In this document: one piece after another, positions 27,023-36,057 of the stretch
How the letters are laid out: every line of letters starts with the position of its first letter
How positions within the stretch are numbered: the stretch's first letter is position 1
From: Terribacillus saccharophilus
GTDB taxonomy: Bacteria > Bacillota > Bacilli > Bacillales > Amphibacillaceae
Reading direction: 5' to 3'
Assembly: GCF_002272745.1 (NCBI RefSeq)
Contig: NZ_NPBD01000002.1
Span: forward strand, 372,001 to 436,000
Length of the DNA: 64,000 bases
Notes under the pieces: model-generated
The model's database searches: none
What the model was told of the DNA's origin: nothing
What the model saw: the letters and a program-made list of their open reading frames with translations, nothing else
Program-made: the position numbers and the translations under genes

Positions 27023-27095
27023 TTAGTGAAATTAACCGCTGTCGGCTTTAAATCTAGATGTACAAGGCATGGAATCGTATAAGGAGCTGATTTAA

Positions 27096-27647
27096 ATGAA
27101 AAGAATTTCACTTCGTATGGTGAGAGAAGATTTGGTGGATATCCCGCAACACCCGCTTCCAGATGGATTTCGCATAAGATTATTTGAAAAAGGTGACGAA
27201 CATCATTGGGCACGTGTGGAAGCAAGTGTGGATGAATTTCAAAATCAAGAATCTGCACTAAAGCACTTTCGTAAAGAATTTGGACCACATATTGATGAAA
27301 TGATAAATAGATGTGTGTTCATCGAGAATGAGCATGGAGAAGTGATTGGAACAACAACTGCATGGTATGGCAACTTAAAGGACGATGGAGAAGTATTAGG
27401 GAGAATTCATTGGGTGGGAATTGTTCCTGCATACCAAGGGAAAAAACTATCCAAACCTTTACTAAGTGCAGCTATGAATATCTTGGCCAACTATCATTCA
27501 AAGGCCTATCTTACTTCGCAAACAACAAGTTACCAAGCGATTAATATGTATCTAAACTATGGATTTAAACCATTTATCACAGCTCCAAGCTGTCATGAAG
27601 CTTGGTCGTTGGTAGAGGATACTTTAGAACGAAAAATATTAAGATAA
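27096..27647 (+). CDS. GNAT-family N-acetyltransferase
   Basis: A 183-residue acetyl-CoA-dependent acyltransferase. The N-terminal beta-alpha unit includes GFRIRLFEKGDEHHWARVEA near 24-43. The core strand RIHWVGIVPAYQGKKLSKPL near 105-124 carries the Q-x-x-x-x motif that binds the pyrophosphate of acetyl-CoA, in a modified form (QGKKLSKPLL). The Y-x-x-x-Y stretch TSYQAINMYLNYGFKPF near 146-162 is motif B. The acceptor substrate is unknown. RBS AAGGAGC precedes ATG. It is monocistronic; a 17-base perfect inverted repeat (TTGAGGC/GCCTCAA, 27656-27672) lies just after the stop but has no T run. Confidence 0.85.
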   Translation: MKRISLRMVREDLVDIPQHPLPDGFRIRLFEKGDEHHWARVEASVDEFQNQESALKHFRKEFGPHIDEMINRCVFIENEHGEVIGTTTAWYGNLKDDGEVLGRIHWVGIVPAYQGKKLSKPLLSAAMNILANYHSKAYLTSQTTSYQAINMYLNYGFKPFITAPSCHEAWSLVEDTLERKILR

Positions 27648-27829
27648 AATTATAATTGAGGCGTTGCCTCAATGCGAAGTCTATATAAACCGTGCGATCA
27701 ATCCATTGAGTAAATCAGCGTGGGTTTCGGTTTTTAAAGTACTTTTTGCGTTATTGAGCGGATACCTTGTATGCTTCCCACCACTTTCCCTACAATAAGA
27801 AGTGAGATGAGCAGAGAAGAGGTGGGCGC

Positions 27830-28834
27830 ATGAAGCTTAGCGTACTAGATCAGGCACCGATCAGGAGAGGCGCAACGCCTGAGGAGGCATTGCAGGAAAG
27901 CGTGGAATTGGCTCAGCATGCGGAAAGATTAGGTTATGAGCGTTACTGGTTTGCGGAGCATCATAATACTAATGGTTTAGTGAGCGTCGCACCTGAAATC
28001 ATGGCAACGCGGATTGCCAGTGCGACAAATACAATAAAAGTAGGGACAGGCGGCGTCCTGCTGCCGCAGTACAGCCCGCTGAAAGTGGCGGAAACATTTC
28101 ATACAATAGCCGGACTTTTTCCAGGTCGAGTGGATCTTGGAGTTGGCCGTTCACCTGGCGGAAATGAACAGACCCGAAGCGCTTTGGCAGATGGAGCCGA
28201 AAACGGGATGGGTGGATTTCCGAGAAAGCTAGAGGAATTGCAAGGTTTCCTATATAATTCCCTTCCACGCGAGCATGCCTATCGTTCAGTAAAAGCATCT
28301 CCGCGGGTCAAAGAGCCAGCGCCATTGTGGGTGCTTGGTTTATCGGAAGGCAGTGCCAAGCGAGCGGCAGATCTTGGTATCGGTTTTGTGTTCGGTCATT
28401 TCATTAGTCCTGCCAAACCAAATGCGATGCCTATATATAAGGAAGCATTCCGCCCGTCTGTTACGAGGGAAAAGCCTTATGGTATTGTTTGTATATTTGT
28501 TGTATGCGCTGAAACAGAAGAGAAGGCGGAAGAGTTAGCGGAGAGTCAGGATCACTGGCTGCTGAGTGTCGGGAAAGGGCGCGATACGCAGATTCCATCG
28601 CCAGAACTTATAAAAAAGCGCCAACTGACGGAAGCAGATAAAGAAACAATCCGGCAAAACCGCAAACGCTGTGTAATTGGAACACCTGAAAAAGTAAGGA
28701 AAGAGCTGGAAAGGCTGCAGGAGTATTATCAAGCTGACGAGTTCATGCTGATTACGAATATCTACGATAAAGTAGCTAAATGGAAATCATATGAACTTAT
28801 CAAACAAGAAGTCGACCATAATAATATTATGTAA
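27830..28834 (+). CDS. LLM-class flavin-dependent monooxygenase (luciferase-like)
   Basis: A 334-residue bacterial-luciferase-type TIM barrel using reduced flavin. Landmarks are LSVLDQAPIRRGATPEEALQ at the start, ERYWFAEHHNTNGLVSVAPE near 37-56, TNTIKVGTGGVLLPQYSPLK near 66-85, GLFPGRVDLGVGRSPGGNEQ near 94-113, and LWVLGLSEGSAKRAADLGIG near 168-187. It corresponds to the broadly distributed YceB/MsnO8-type subgroup, whose substrates are mostly unknown. RBS AGAGGTGGG precedes ATG with good spacing. It stands alone and is convergent with msrA across a shared terminator. Confidence 0.88.
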   Translation: MKLSVLDQAPIRRGATPEEALQESVELAQHAERLGYERYWFAEHHNTNGLVSVAPEIMATRIASATNTIKVGTGGVLLPQYSPLKVAETFHTIAGLFPGRVDLGVGRSPGGNEQTRSALADGAENGMGGFPRKLEELQGFLYNSLPREHAYRSVKASPRVKEPAPLWVLGLSEGSAKRAADLGIGFVFGHFISPAKPNAMPIYKEAFRPSVTREKPYGIVCIFVVCAETEEKAEELAESQDHWLLSVGKGRDTQIPSPELIKKRQLTEADKETIRQNRKRCVIGTPEKVRKELERLQEYYQADEFMLITNIYDKVAKWKSYELIKQEVDHNNIM

Positions 28835-28846
28835 ACCTATCGATTT

Positions 28847-28876
28847 AAAAAAGGAGCGAAAAACTCGCTCCTTTTA
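28847..28876. terminator. Bidirectional terminator between the LLM oxidoreductase and msrA
   Basis: Arms AAGGAGCGA (28851-28859) and TCGCTCCTT (28865-28873) with a five-base loop, A and T runs on both flanks. It overlaps the last codon of msrA. Confidence 0.85.
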
Positions 28877-29404
28877 TTTATCCCAATGCTCTTCAATGAA
28901 CTCATCACGGCCGGATTTGGCACGATCTTCTTCGTAAGCTTCTTTTTCTTTCTTATAAAAGTCCTGATGATAGTCCTCAGCGGGGTAGAAGACAGCTGCA
29001 GGCAGGATCTCTGTTACGATCGGCTGCTTGAATTTTCCGCTTTCATCAATTGCTTTTTTAGAGAACTGGGCAAGTTCTGCTTGCACATCATCATGATAGA
29101 AGATGGCTGTACGGTATTGATTTCCGCGATCTTGGAACTGACCGCCTGCATCGGTAGGGTCGATTTGCGGCCAATATAGGTCCACTATTTGCTTGTATGT
29201 TATTTTAGTTGGGTCATAAGTGATTTCGACAGCTTCATAATGTCCTGTAGTACCTGTTTTCACTTGTTCGTATGTCGGGTTTTCGACATGTCCTCCTGTA
29301 TAACCGGAGATGACTGATTCGACGCCGTCCCATTGATCAAACGGCTTTACCATACACCAGAAGCATCCTCCTGCGAATGTTGCTTTAGCAAAGTTTGTTG
29401 TCAT
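28874..29404 (-). CDS. msrA: Peptide methionine (S)-S-oxide reductase
   Basis: A 176-residue MsrA that reduces the S epimer of methionine sulfoxide in proteins and free methionine. The active-site motif is [10 protein letters not shown] with nucleophile Cys14 and Cys17; the family signatures [16 protein letters not shown] near 33-48 and [17 protein letters not shown] near 54-70 follow. No recycling Cys pair is obvious in the C-terminal tail beyond Cys17, so regeneration may use Cys17 and thioredoxin. No MsrB domain is fused and no msrB is adjacent. RBS AAGGAGC precedes ATG. Confidence 0.94.
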   Translation of the reverse strand: MTTNFAKATFAGGCFWCMVKPFDQWDGVESVISGYTGGHVENPTYEQVKTGTTGHYEAVEITYDPTKITYKQIVDLYWPQIDPTDAGGQFQDRGNQYRTAIFYHDDVQAELAQFSKKAIDESGKFKQPIVTEILPAAVFYPAEDYHQDFYKKEKEAYEEDRAKSGRDEFIEEHWDK

Positions 29405-29525
29405 AGTTAATAGCTCCTTCCTGGTGCAATATGACTTATTTTACCCTATATAATTAACTTGTACTAGTATGTTAAAATAAAAGCTCGTAAACTTAAATAA
29501 GAAGGATGAGAAAGAAAAGGAGACA

Positions 29526-30425
29526 ATGAATTTCGTTATGAAAAATCATATTTTACTAATAGATGGCATGGCAATATTGTTCCGCGCATTTCATGCTACT
29601 GCTTACCGAAATTATTACATGATTAATTCTAAGGGAATGCCGACAAATGGTTTGCATGGCTTCATCCGTCATTTGGCAGCTGCTGTTGATCATTTTGAAC
29701 CGACACATGTTGCTGCTTGCTGGGATATGGGTTCAAAGACATTCCGCAGTGAAATGCTGGATACGTACAAAGGGAATCGTGAGGCACCGCCTGTTGAGCT
29801 GATTCCGCAATTTGAAGCAGTCAAGCAGGTTGCAGCTGGATATGGTATCCCGAATATAGGATTGAAAAACTACGAAGCAGATGACTGCATCGGTACATTA
29901 GCCAGCCTTTATGCTGCAGAAGGACATCAGGTTACCGTTCTCACTGGTGACCAGGATATGCTGCAGCTTGTTCGGCCGAATATCGATGTTGCGATTATGC
30001 GAAAAGGTGAAGGCAACTACGAAATATTCCAGGAAACAAGCTTTTTCGAACAAAAGGGTCTGACGCCGGCTCAAATCATCGATATGAAAGGTTTAATGGG
30101 GGACAGTTCTGATAACTATCCAGGAGTTAAAGGTATTGGTGAGAAAACAGCTATTAAGCTATTGACTCAATTTGAAAATATCGATAAGCTGCTCGAGAAT
30201 CTAGAAGAACTTCCAGCAGGTGTACGAAAGAAAATTGAGTCCGACTTGGACAACCTGCATTTGAGCAGAAAGCTTGCTGCTATCCATTGCGAAGTTCCGA
30301 TCAGCTGTGAGCTTGAAGATGCTGTTTGGGCAGTAGATGAGAAGCAAAAACAGACAATGCTTGAGGAATTTGAACTGACAAAGCTGAGCCGTTTACTACG
30401 TGCTGCTGACCAGCTGGCAAACTAA
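29526..30425 (+). CDS. ypcP: 5'-3' exonuclease, DNA polymerase I N-domain family (YpcP-like)
   Basis: A 299-residue stand-alone FEN/5'-3' exonuclease domain acting on RNA-DNA primers and flaps. The metal-binding acids are visible: LLIDGMAILFRAFHA near 10-24, NYEADDCIGTLASLY near 117-131, VLTGDQDMLQLV near 138-149, and MKGLMGDSSDNYPGVKGIGE near 189-208, the helix-hairpin-helix following. The polymerase domain of PolA is absent, as in B. subtilis YpcP. Two starts are possible: ATG 29526 (three bases after AAGGAG) and ATG 29538 (15 bases after). A terminator follows. Confidence 0.9.
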   Translation: MNFVMKNHILLIDGMAILFRAFHATAYRNYYMINSKGMPTNGLHGFIRHLAAAVDHFEPTHVAACWDMGSKTFRSEMLDTYKGNREAPPVELIPQFEAVKQVAAGYGIPNIGLKNYEADDCIGTLASLYAAEGHQVTVLTGDQDMLQLVRPNIDVAIMRKGEGNYEIFQETSFFEQKGLTPAQIIDMKGLMGDSSDNYPGVKGIGEKTAIKLLTQFENIDKLLENLEELPAGVRKKIESDLDNLHLSRKLAAIHCEVPISCELEDAVWAVDEKQKQTMLEEFELTKLSRLLRAADQLAN

Positions 30426-30460
30426 AAAGCGATTGTGCGTTATGCACAATCGCTTTTTTT
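30424..30460. terminator. Bidirectional terminator between ypcP and gltC
   Basis: Arms AAAAAGCGATTGTGC and GCACAATCGCTTTTT with a five-base loop and long A/T flanks; it ends at the gltC stop. Confidence 0.88.
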
Positions 30461-31362
30461 CATCTAAATTGCTGTAAGCGGGAAAAGAAATCCCGGACGA
30501 ATTCGTAGAATAATCGTTCAGACGGCGCCACTTGTCTTTCTTTCGGTATGATGACACCGACCGATCTTCTGACTTCGGGAAATGTAATTGGTATTTTCGT
30601 AGTCATCCTGGGCGTAGCATCATAGAATGTACTTTCCGGCAAGATAGTGATACCGATGCCGGCTGCTACGAGCCCTTTTATAGCGTCCAGATCCTCACCT
30701 TCTGATGATACAGTCGGTACAAATCCAGCTTTCTTGCATCCATCCATCACAAGCTGGCGCAGTTTATATCCTTCTGGGAAAAGAACAAACTGCTCGCTCT
30801 GCAGATCCTTCAGATGCAGCTGCTCCCGTTCTGCAAATCGGTGCGCGACTGGAACGAGCGCAGAAAAGCTCTCGGTGAAGAGAATTTCTCCTTCAATTCG
30901 GTCGTGGTCCCTTGGAACAGGGCCGATGAAGGCAATATCTATATCACCGCGAGACACTTGTTCGATTAGAAATTGATATGTTCCCTGGCGAAGCTGGAAC
31001 TGGATGTTCGGATAGGCTTCTTTGAAGGAATAAATGACAGTCGGCAGAAGTTGACCAGCCAAGCTGGTTGGAAAGCCGATCTTAATTGAACCTCGCTCCG
31101 GATCTAAATGTTCGTCGATTTGCTTTTTTGCATAATCGATTGCCTGCATGGCCGTTTCGATATGGGAGAGAAAAGTGCGGCCAATTTTGGTCAGTTTGAC
31201 GTTTCTGCCTTCCCGTTCAAACAGATCTACTTCGAGTTCATCCTCTAAATTGCTGATTTGACGGCTGATGGCGGACTGTGCAACATGCAAATATTCGGCT
31301 GCTTCCGACATATGCTCCCGCTTTGCAACCTCGATAAAATAGCGTAGTTGACGCAATTCCAT
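30460..31362 (-). CDS. gltC: LysR-type activator of glutamate synthase
   Basis: A 300-residue LysR regulator closely resembling B. subtilis GltC: MELRQLRYFIEVAKREHMSE, VAQSAISRQISNLEDELEVD with the recognition helix, then the effector domain opening GSIKIGFPTSLAGQLLPTVI. In B. subtilis it activates gltAB and represses itself, responding to 2-oxoglutarate and glutamate, and is held off by glutamate dehydrogenase RocG. Here too it is divergent from gltA with a GltC dyad in between. The segment SEGEDLDAIKGLVAAGIGIT near 222-241 is characteristic of this orthologue group. Confidence 0.93.
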   Translation of the reverse strand: MELRQLRYFIEVAKREHMSEAAEYLHVAQSAISRQISNLEDELEVDLFEREGRNVKLTKIGRTFLSHIETAMQAIDYAKKQIDEHLDPERGSIKIGFPTSLAGQLLPTVIYSFKEAYPNIQFQLRQGTYQFLIEQVSRGDIDIAFIGPVPRDHDRIEGEILFTESFSALVPVAHRFAEREQLHLKDLQSEQFVLFPEGYKLRQLVMDGCKKAGFVPTVSSEGEDLDAIKGLVAAGIGITILPESTFYDATPRMTTKIPITFPEVRRSVGVIIPKERQVAPSERLFYEFVRDFFSRLQQFR

Positions 31363-31380
31363 GCTGTAATCCCCCTATCT

Positions 31381-31395
31381 ATCTCAAAATGAGAT
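31381..31395. promoter_or_regulatory. GltC box I
   Basis: The dyad ATCTCAAAATGAGAT is the exact reverse complement of the B. subtilis box I (ATCTCATTTTGAGAT). It lies about 64 bases before the predicted gltA transcription start and 19 bases before the gltC start, so one site can serve activation and autorepression. Confidence 0.88.
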
Positions 31396-31416
31396 TGATT
31401 CTATCTAAATTATATA

Positions 31417-31445
31417 TTGTTTCGATCAATTAGAAAACCTACAAT
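31417..31445 (+). promoter_or_regulatory. gltA promoter
   Basis: -35 TTGTTT (31417-31422), 17-base spacer, -10 TACAAT (31440-31445). The weak -35 fits a GltC-dependent promoter. It also shows that the in-frame ATG at 31417 lies upstream of the transcript and cannot be the gltA start. Confidence 0.65.
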
Positions 31446-31494
31446 GTACTATAAGACAACATGTCGGTTCGAGACAGAGAGTGAGGGATTAATA

Positions 31495-34400
31495 ATGGCA
31501 TTTCATTTCCTACCAAAAGCGCAAGGCTTATACCGACCGGAATTTGAGCACGATGCGTGCGGAATCGGTTTATACGCACATATGAAAGGTAAAGCCGCCC
31601 ATTATATTGTCCAAAAAGGATTGCAACTGCTTTGCCAGCTTGATCACCGTGGAGGACAGGGGAGCGATCCTGCATCAGGAGACGGAGCAGGTATCATGGT
31701 GCAGCTGCCACACCGTTATTTTTCCGAAAAGACAGAATTTTCGTTACCTGAACCTGGAGATTACGGTGTTGCCATGATCTTCTTCAACACGCAAGACGCC
31801 CAGCAGGAAGAGCTGGAAAGCAAAATCAGTGCTCTTGTAGAAGCAGAAGGCCAGCATGTTATCGGCTGGCGCACGACACCTGTCGATGACACGCACATCG
31901 GCATTATGGCAAAGGATGTAAAACCATTTGTCCGTCAGCTTTTCGTCGGCAAAGGGGAGGAAACAGAAAAAGGACTCCCATTCGAGCGTAAGCTGTATGT
32001 TATCCGCAAACAGGCGGAAAACGAAGCGAAAGAAATGCATCAGCATTTGTATTTTGCCAGCTTCTCCAGCGAGACAATCGTTTACAAAGGGATGCTGACA
32101 TCTGTCCAAGTGGATCAGTTCTATCTGGATTTACAGGATCCGCTATTCGAAAGTGCGTTTGCACTTGTGCACTCTCGTTTCAGTACGAATACATTCCCAA
32201 GCTGGGAACGCGCCCATCCAAACCGTTATCTCATCCATAATGGGGAAATCAATACGTTGCAAGGAAACGTCAACTGGATGCGTGCTCGTCAAAAGCAGCT
32301 TGTATCAAAAGCTTTCGGCAAGGATACAGCGAAGATCCTGCCGATTCTTGATACAGACGGAAGTGACTCTTCCATCATGGATAATGCTTTTGAGTTCTTC
32401 GTGCTTGCTGGCCGTAAACCGGCTCATGCTGCCATGATGATGATTCCGGAACCATGGGATAAAAACCCATACATGAATAAGAAAAAACGTGCTTTTTACG
32501 CTTATCATAGCACATTGATGGAACCATGGGACGGCCCGACGGCCATTTCATTCACAAACGGCAAACAAATCGGTGCGGTCCTTGACCGTAATGGTCTGCG
32601 TCCAGGACGTTATTACGTAACAAAGGATGACCATTTGATTCTGTCCTCAGAAGTAGGCGTTCTAGATGTGGAAGAAGAGAATGTTCTATTGAAAGACCGT
32701 CTAAGCCCTGGCAAGATGCTTCTACTGGATATGGAGCAAGGACGTTTAATTCCTGACGAGGAAATCAAGCAGGAAATGGCTGCCGCAGCACCTTACCAGC
32801 AGTGGCTGGATGAGAACATTGTGGAACTCCATGATCAAACAGTGTCTGATGATAGTGCTGTTGAGGACCTTGTAACGAAACAGAAAGCTTTCGGCTACAC
32901 ATATGAAGATGTGCAGAAGTACATCGTTCCGCTTGTATCAGAAGGCAAGGACCCGATCGGGGCTATGGGAAATGACACACCGCTTGCAGTGCTGTCTGAC
33001 CGACCACAGTCATTGTTCTTTTATTTCAAGCAGTTGTTCGCCCAGGTAACGAACCCACCGATCGATGCATATCGGGAGCAAATCGTTACAAGTACGCTTT
33101 CTTATCTTGGAAAAGAAGGTAATCTTCTTCATCCGGATGAAACGAACTGCAGACGGATTAAATTAGCATCACCTGTTATTACAAACAATCAGCTGGAACA
33201 GTTGGTTTCTGAGCAGAGCGGCGACTTCAAGCTTCAGGAGATTCACACTTTATTTGGAGAAAATCTGAAGAAGAGTATGGAACGCATTTTCCAAGAAGCA
33301 GAAGATGCAATCAGCAAAGGTGTCAGCGTACTCGTACTGACTGATCGTCTTATGTCGGATATCTATGTGCCGATTCCTACTTTGCTTGCTGTAAGTGGCT
33401 TGCATCAGCATCTTGTCCGGAAAGGTCTTCGGACGAAGGTTAGTTTGATCGCTTCTGCCGGGGAAGTACGGGAAGTGCATCATGTGGCTACACTTCTCGG
33501 ATATGGTGCAGATGCCATTCATCCTTATTTGGCGTATGCGACACTGAAGGAAAGCATCGATAAAGGAGATATCGTGCTGTCTTATCCCGAAGCTGTCAGA
33601 CAATATGCTGCTGCTATGACAGAGGGTGTCGTCAAGGTTATGTCCAAAATGGGCATCAGTACGGTGCAAAGCTACCGCGGTGCACAAATTTTTGAAGCAG
33701 TCGGTATCAGTCATGGAGTTATTTCTAAGTATTTCACTGGAACAACATCCCAGCTTGATGGAATTAACTTAAAGACGATTGCAGAAGAAGCGAGAAAACG
33801 TCATCATGCAGGCTATAAATCCACATCAGCAGCCTTGGAAACAGGCAGTGAATATCAGTGGCGTAAAAACGGCGAGCATCACGCATTTAATCCGAAAACG
33901 ATCCATACGCTTCAATGGGCATGCCGTCAGGATAACTATGAGTTGTTCAAGGAATATACCGAAGCTGCCGATCAAGAACGACTCGGTTTCCTTCGTAACT
34001 TATTCGATTTCAAAAAGTCCAATGCAATTCCACTTGAAGAAGTTGAATCGGTCGAAAGCATCGTGACACGCTTCAAAACAGGAGCCATGTCATTCGGTTC
34101 GATCAGTGAAGAAGCACATGAAGCACTTGCAATTGCGATGAACCGTTTAGGCGGTAAAAGCAATAGTGGTGAAGGCGGCGAAAATGCTAAGCGTTATACG
34201 CCGGATGAAAACGGTGATCTCCGTCGCAGTGCCATTAAGCAGATAGCTTCAGGTCGTTTCGGAGTGATGAGCTCTTATCTTGTGCAAGCGAATGAGCTGC
34301 AAATCAAGGTGGCGCAAGGTGCAAAACCCGGGGAAGGCGGACAGCTTCCAGGCAAAAAAGTATATCCGTGGGTTGCGGACGTTCGGAAATCGACTCCAGG

Positions 34401-36042
34401 TGTTGGTTTAATTTCACCGCCGCCGCATCATGATATTTACAGCATCGAGGATTTGGCTCAACTGATTCACGACTTGAAGAATGCGAATAGCGATGCAAGA
34501 ATCAGTGTTAAATTAGTCGCAAAAGGCGGCGTCGGCACGATTGCTGCTGGTGTTGCAAAAGGCGCTGCAGATGTAATCGTCATTAGTGGTTATGACGGCG
34601 GAACAGGAGCATCACCGAAAACTAGTATCAAACACGCTGGCCTTCCATGGGAGATCGGATTAGCGGAAGCACACCAGACACTTATGCTGAATGGTTTGCG
34701 TGACCGTGTCCGTTTGGAAACCGACGGTAAATTGATGACTGGCCGTGATGTTGTTATGGCGGCATTACTTGGTGCAGAGGAGTATGGTTTTGCAACAGCG
34801 CCATTAGTAGTTCTTGGCTGTGTTATGATGCGTGTTTGTCATATTGATACATGCCCAGTTGGTATCGCGACGCAAAACCCTGAGCTTCGTAAAAAATTCA
34901 TGGGTGACCCGGATCATGTCGTCAACTTCATGACATTCATTGCACAAGAAGTAAGAGAAATTATGGCTGAGCTTGGTTTCCGCACAATGGAAGAAATGGT
35001 TGGACGTACAGATGTACTTGAAGTATCTGAGCGAGCACAATCTCATTGGAAAGCAGGACAGCTTGATTTAAGCAGACTGCTGCATCAAATCGACGGAGCT
35101 CGTACTTACAGCACGCCGCAAAACCATAAGATCGATATCGCATTGGACACAACAGATATTCTGCCGCATCTAGAAAAAGCTTTATCTGGCAAAGAACAAG
35201 TTAACCTGGAACTTCCTATCCGCAATATCAACCGTGTAGCAGGAACGCTTGCTGGCAGTGAAATCAGTAAAAAGTTTGCTGAAGCCGGACTTCCGGAAGA
35301 CTCAGTGAATCTGCATTTCCATGGTTCAGCCGGGCAAAGCTTTGGTGCTTTCACACCGAAGGGAATGACCCTGACAGTAACGGGAGATAGCAATGACTAT
35401 GTTGGTAAAGGCTTATCCGGCGCGAAATTGATCGTTAAGAAGCCGGCTGAATTCCGAGCATCTGCTGCTAAGCACGTAATTGCTGGTAACGTGGCATTAT
35501 ATGGAGCGACTTCCGGTGAAGCATATATCAACGGTATGGCAGGAGAACGTTTTGCTGTCCGTAACAGTGGTGCAACAGCTGTTGTAGAAGGAATCGGAGA
35601 GCACGGCTGTGAATATATGACCGGCGGTAAGGTTGTCATACTCGGTGAAGTTGGCAAGAACTTTGCTGCAGGAATGTCAGGCGGAATTGCTTACATTCAT
35701 ACAGCTGACAGGGAAGCGTTCAAGCAGCTTTGCAATACAGAAATGATTGACTTTGAACAATTATCTGATGAGAGAGAGATCGCTGAGCTTAGGGGTACTA
35801 TTGAGAAGCATGTTGCTTACACAGATAGTGAGAAAGCATCCTTCATCCTGGAAAACTGGGAAGCGGAACTAGCTTACTTTGTCAAAGTGATTCCAATCGA
35901 TTACCGCAGCATGATGCATCAGATCGATGCACAGCGTGAGCTTGGACTATCTCAGGAAGAAGCTGTCATGGAAGCATTCGTATTGAAAAACCAGCAGCCA
36001 AAACCAGTGAAAGAATCCGAGAGACCTGCAGCAGTACATTAA
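31495..36042 (+). CDS. gltA: Glutamate synthase (NADPH), large subunit
   Basis: A 1515-residue GOGAT large subunit that makes two glutamates from glutamine and 2-oxoglutarate. I start at ATG 31495 (GTGAGGG upstream), matching the family opening; the propeptide is short and the amidotransferase nucleophile is Cys22 in FEHDACGIGLYAHM. Domains: class II glutaminase (22 to about 420, with CQLDHRGGQGSDPASGDGAG), central domain, FMN synthase barrel (about 800-1200, with SGEGGENAKRYTPDENGD, GAKPGEGGQLPGKK and a CHIDTCPVGIATQ iron-sulfur-cluster region near 1123-1135), and a C-terminal beta-helix GXGXG domain. It uses the 3Fe-4S cluster to take electrons from the small subunit encoded next. Confidence 0.97.
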   Translation: MAFHFLPKAQGLYRPEFEHDACGIGLYAHMKGKAAHYIVQKGLQLLCQLDHRGGQGSDPASGDGAGIMVQLPHRYFSEKTEFSLPEPGDYGVAMIFFNTQDAQQEELESKISALVEAEGQHVIGWRTTPVDDTHIGIMAKDVKPFVRQLFVGKGEETEKGLPFERKLYVIRKQAENEAKEMHQHLYFASFSSETIVYKGMLTSVQVDQFYLDLQDPLFESAFALVHSRFSTNTFPSWERAHPNRYLIHNGEINTLQGNVNWMRARQKQLVSKAFGKDTAKILPILDTDGSDSSIMDNAFEFFVLAGRKPAHAAMMMIPEPWDKNPYMNKKKRAFYAYHSTLMEPWDGPTAISFTNGKQIGAVLDRNGLRPGRYYVTKDDHLILSSEVGVLDVEEENVLLKDRLSPGKMLLLDMEQGRLIPDEEIKQEMAAAAPYQQWLDENIVELHDQTVSDDSAVEDLVTKQKAFGYTYEDVQKYIVPLVSEGKDPIGAMGNDTPLAVLSDRPQSLFFYFKQLFAQVTNPPIDAYREQIVTSTLSYLGKEGNLLHPDETNCRRIKLASPVITNNQLEQLVSEQSGDFKLQEIHTLFGENLKKSMERIFQEAEDAISKGVSVLVLTDRLMSDIYVPIPTLLAVSGLHQHLVRKGLRTKVSLIASAGEVREVHHVATLLGYGADAIHPYLAYATLKESIDKGDIVLSYPEAVRQYAAAMTEGVVKVMSKMGISTVQSYRGAQIFEAVGISHGVISKYFTGTTSQLDGINLKTIAEEARKRHHAGYKSTSAALETGSEYQWRKNGEHHAFNPKTIHTLQWACRQDNYELFKEYTEAADQERLGFLRNLFDFKKSNAIPLEEVESVESIVTRFKTGAMSFGSISEEAHEALAIAMNRLGGKSNSGEGGENAKRYTPDENGDLRRSAIKQIASGRFGVMSSYLVQANELQIKVAQGAKPGEGGQLPGKKVYPWVADVRKSTPGVGLISPPPHHDIYSIEDLAQLIHDLKNANSDARISVKLVAKGGVGTIAAGVAKGAADVIVISGYDGGTGASPKTSIKHAGLPWEIGLAEAHQTLMLNGLRDRVRLETDGKLMTGRDVVMAALLGAEEYGFATAPLVVLGCVMMRVCHIDTCPVGIATQNPELRKKFMGDPDHVVNFMTFIAQEVREIMAELGFRTMEEMVGRTDVLEVSERAQSHWKAGQLDLSRLLHQIDGARTYSTPQNHKIDIALDTTDILPHLEKALSGKEQVNLELPIRNINRVAGTLAGSEISKKFAEAGLPEDSVNLHFHGSAGQSFGAFTPKGMTLTVTGDSNDYVGKGLSGAKLIVKKPAEFRASAAKHVIAGNVALYGATSGEAYINGMAGERFAVRNSGATAVVEGIGEHGCEYMTGGKVVILGEVGKNFAAGMSGGIAYIHTADREAFKQLCNTEMIDFEQLSDEREIAELRGTIEKHVAYTDSEKASFILENWEAELAYFVKVIPIDYRSMMHQIDAQRELGLSQEEAVMEAFVLKNQQPKPVKESERPAAVH

Positions 36043-36057
36043 GAAAGAGGTGGAAGT

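Noticed and set aside
31417..31494. Longer gltA start at ATG 31417
   Set aside because: It lies at the -35 box of the gltA promoter and would put 26 extra residues before the propeptide; the short propeptide ending at Cys22 fits the family.
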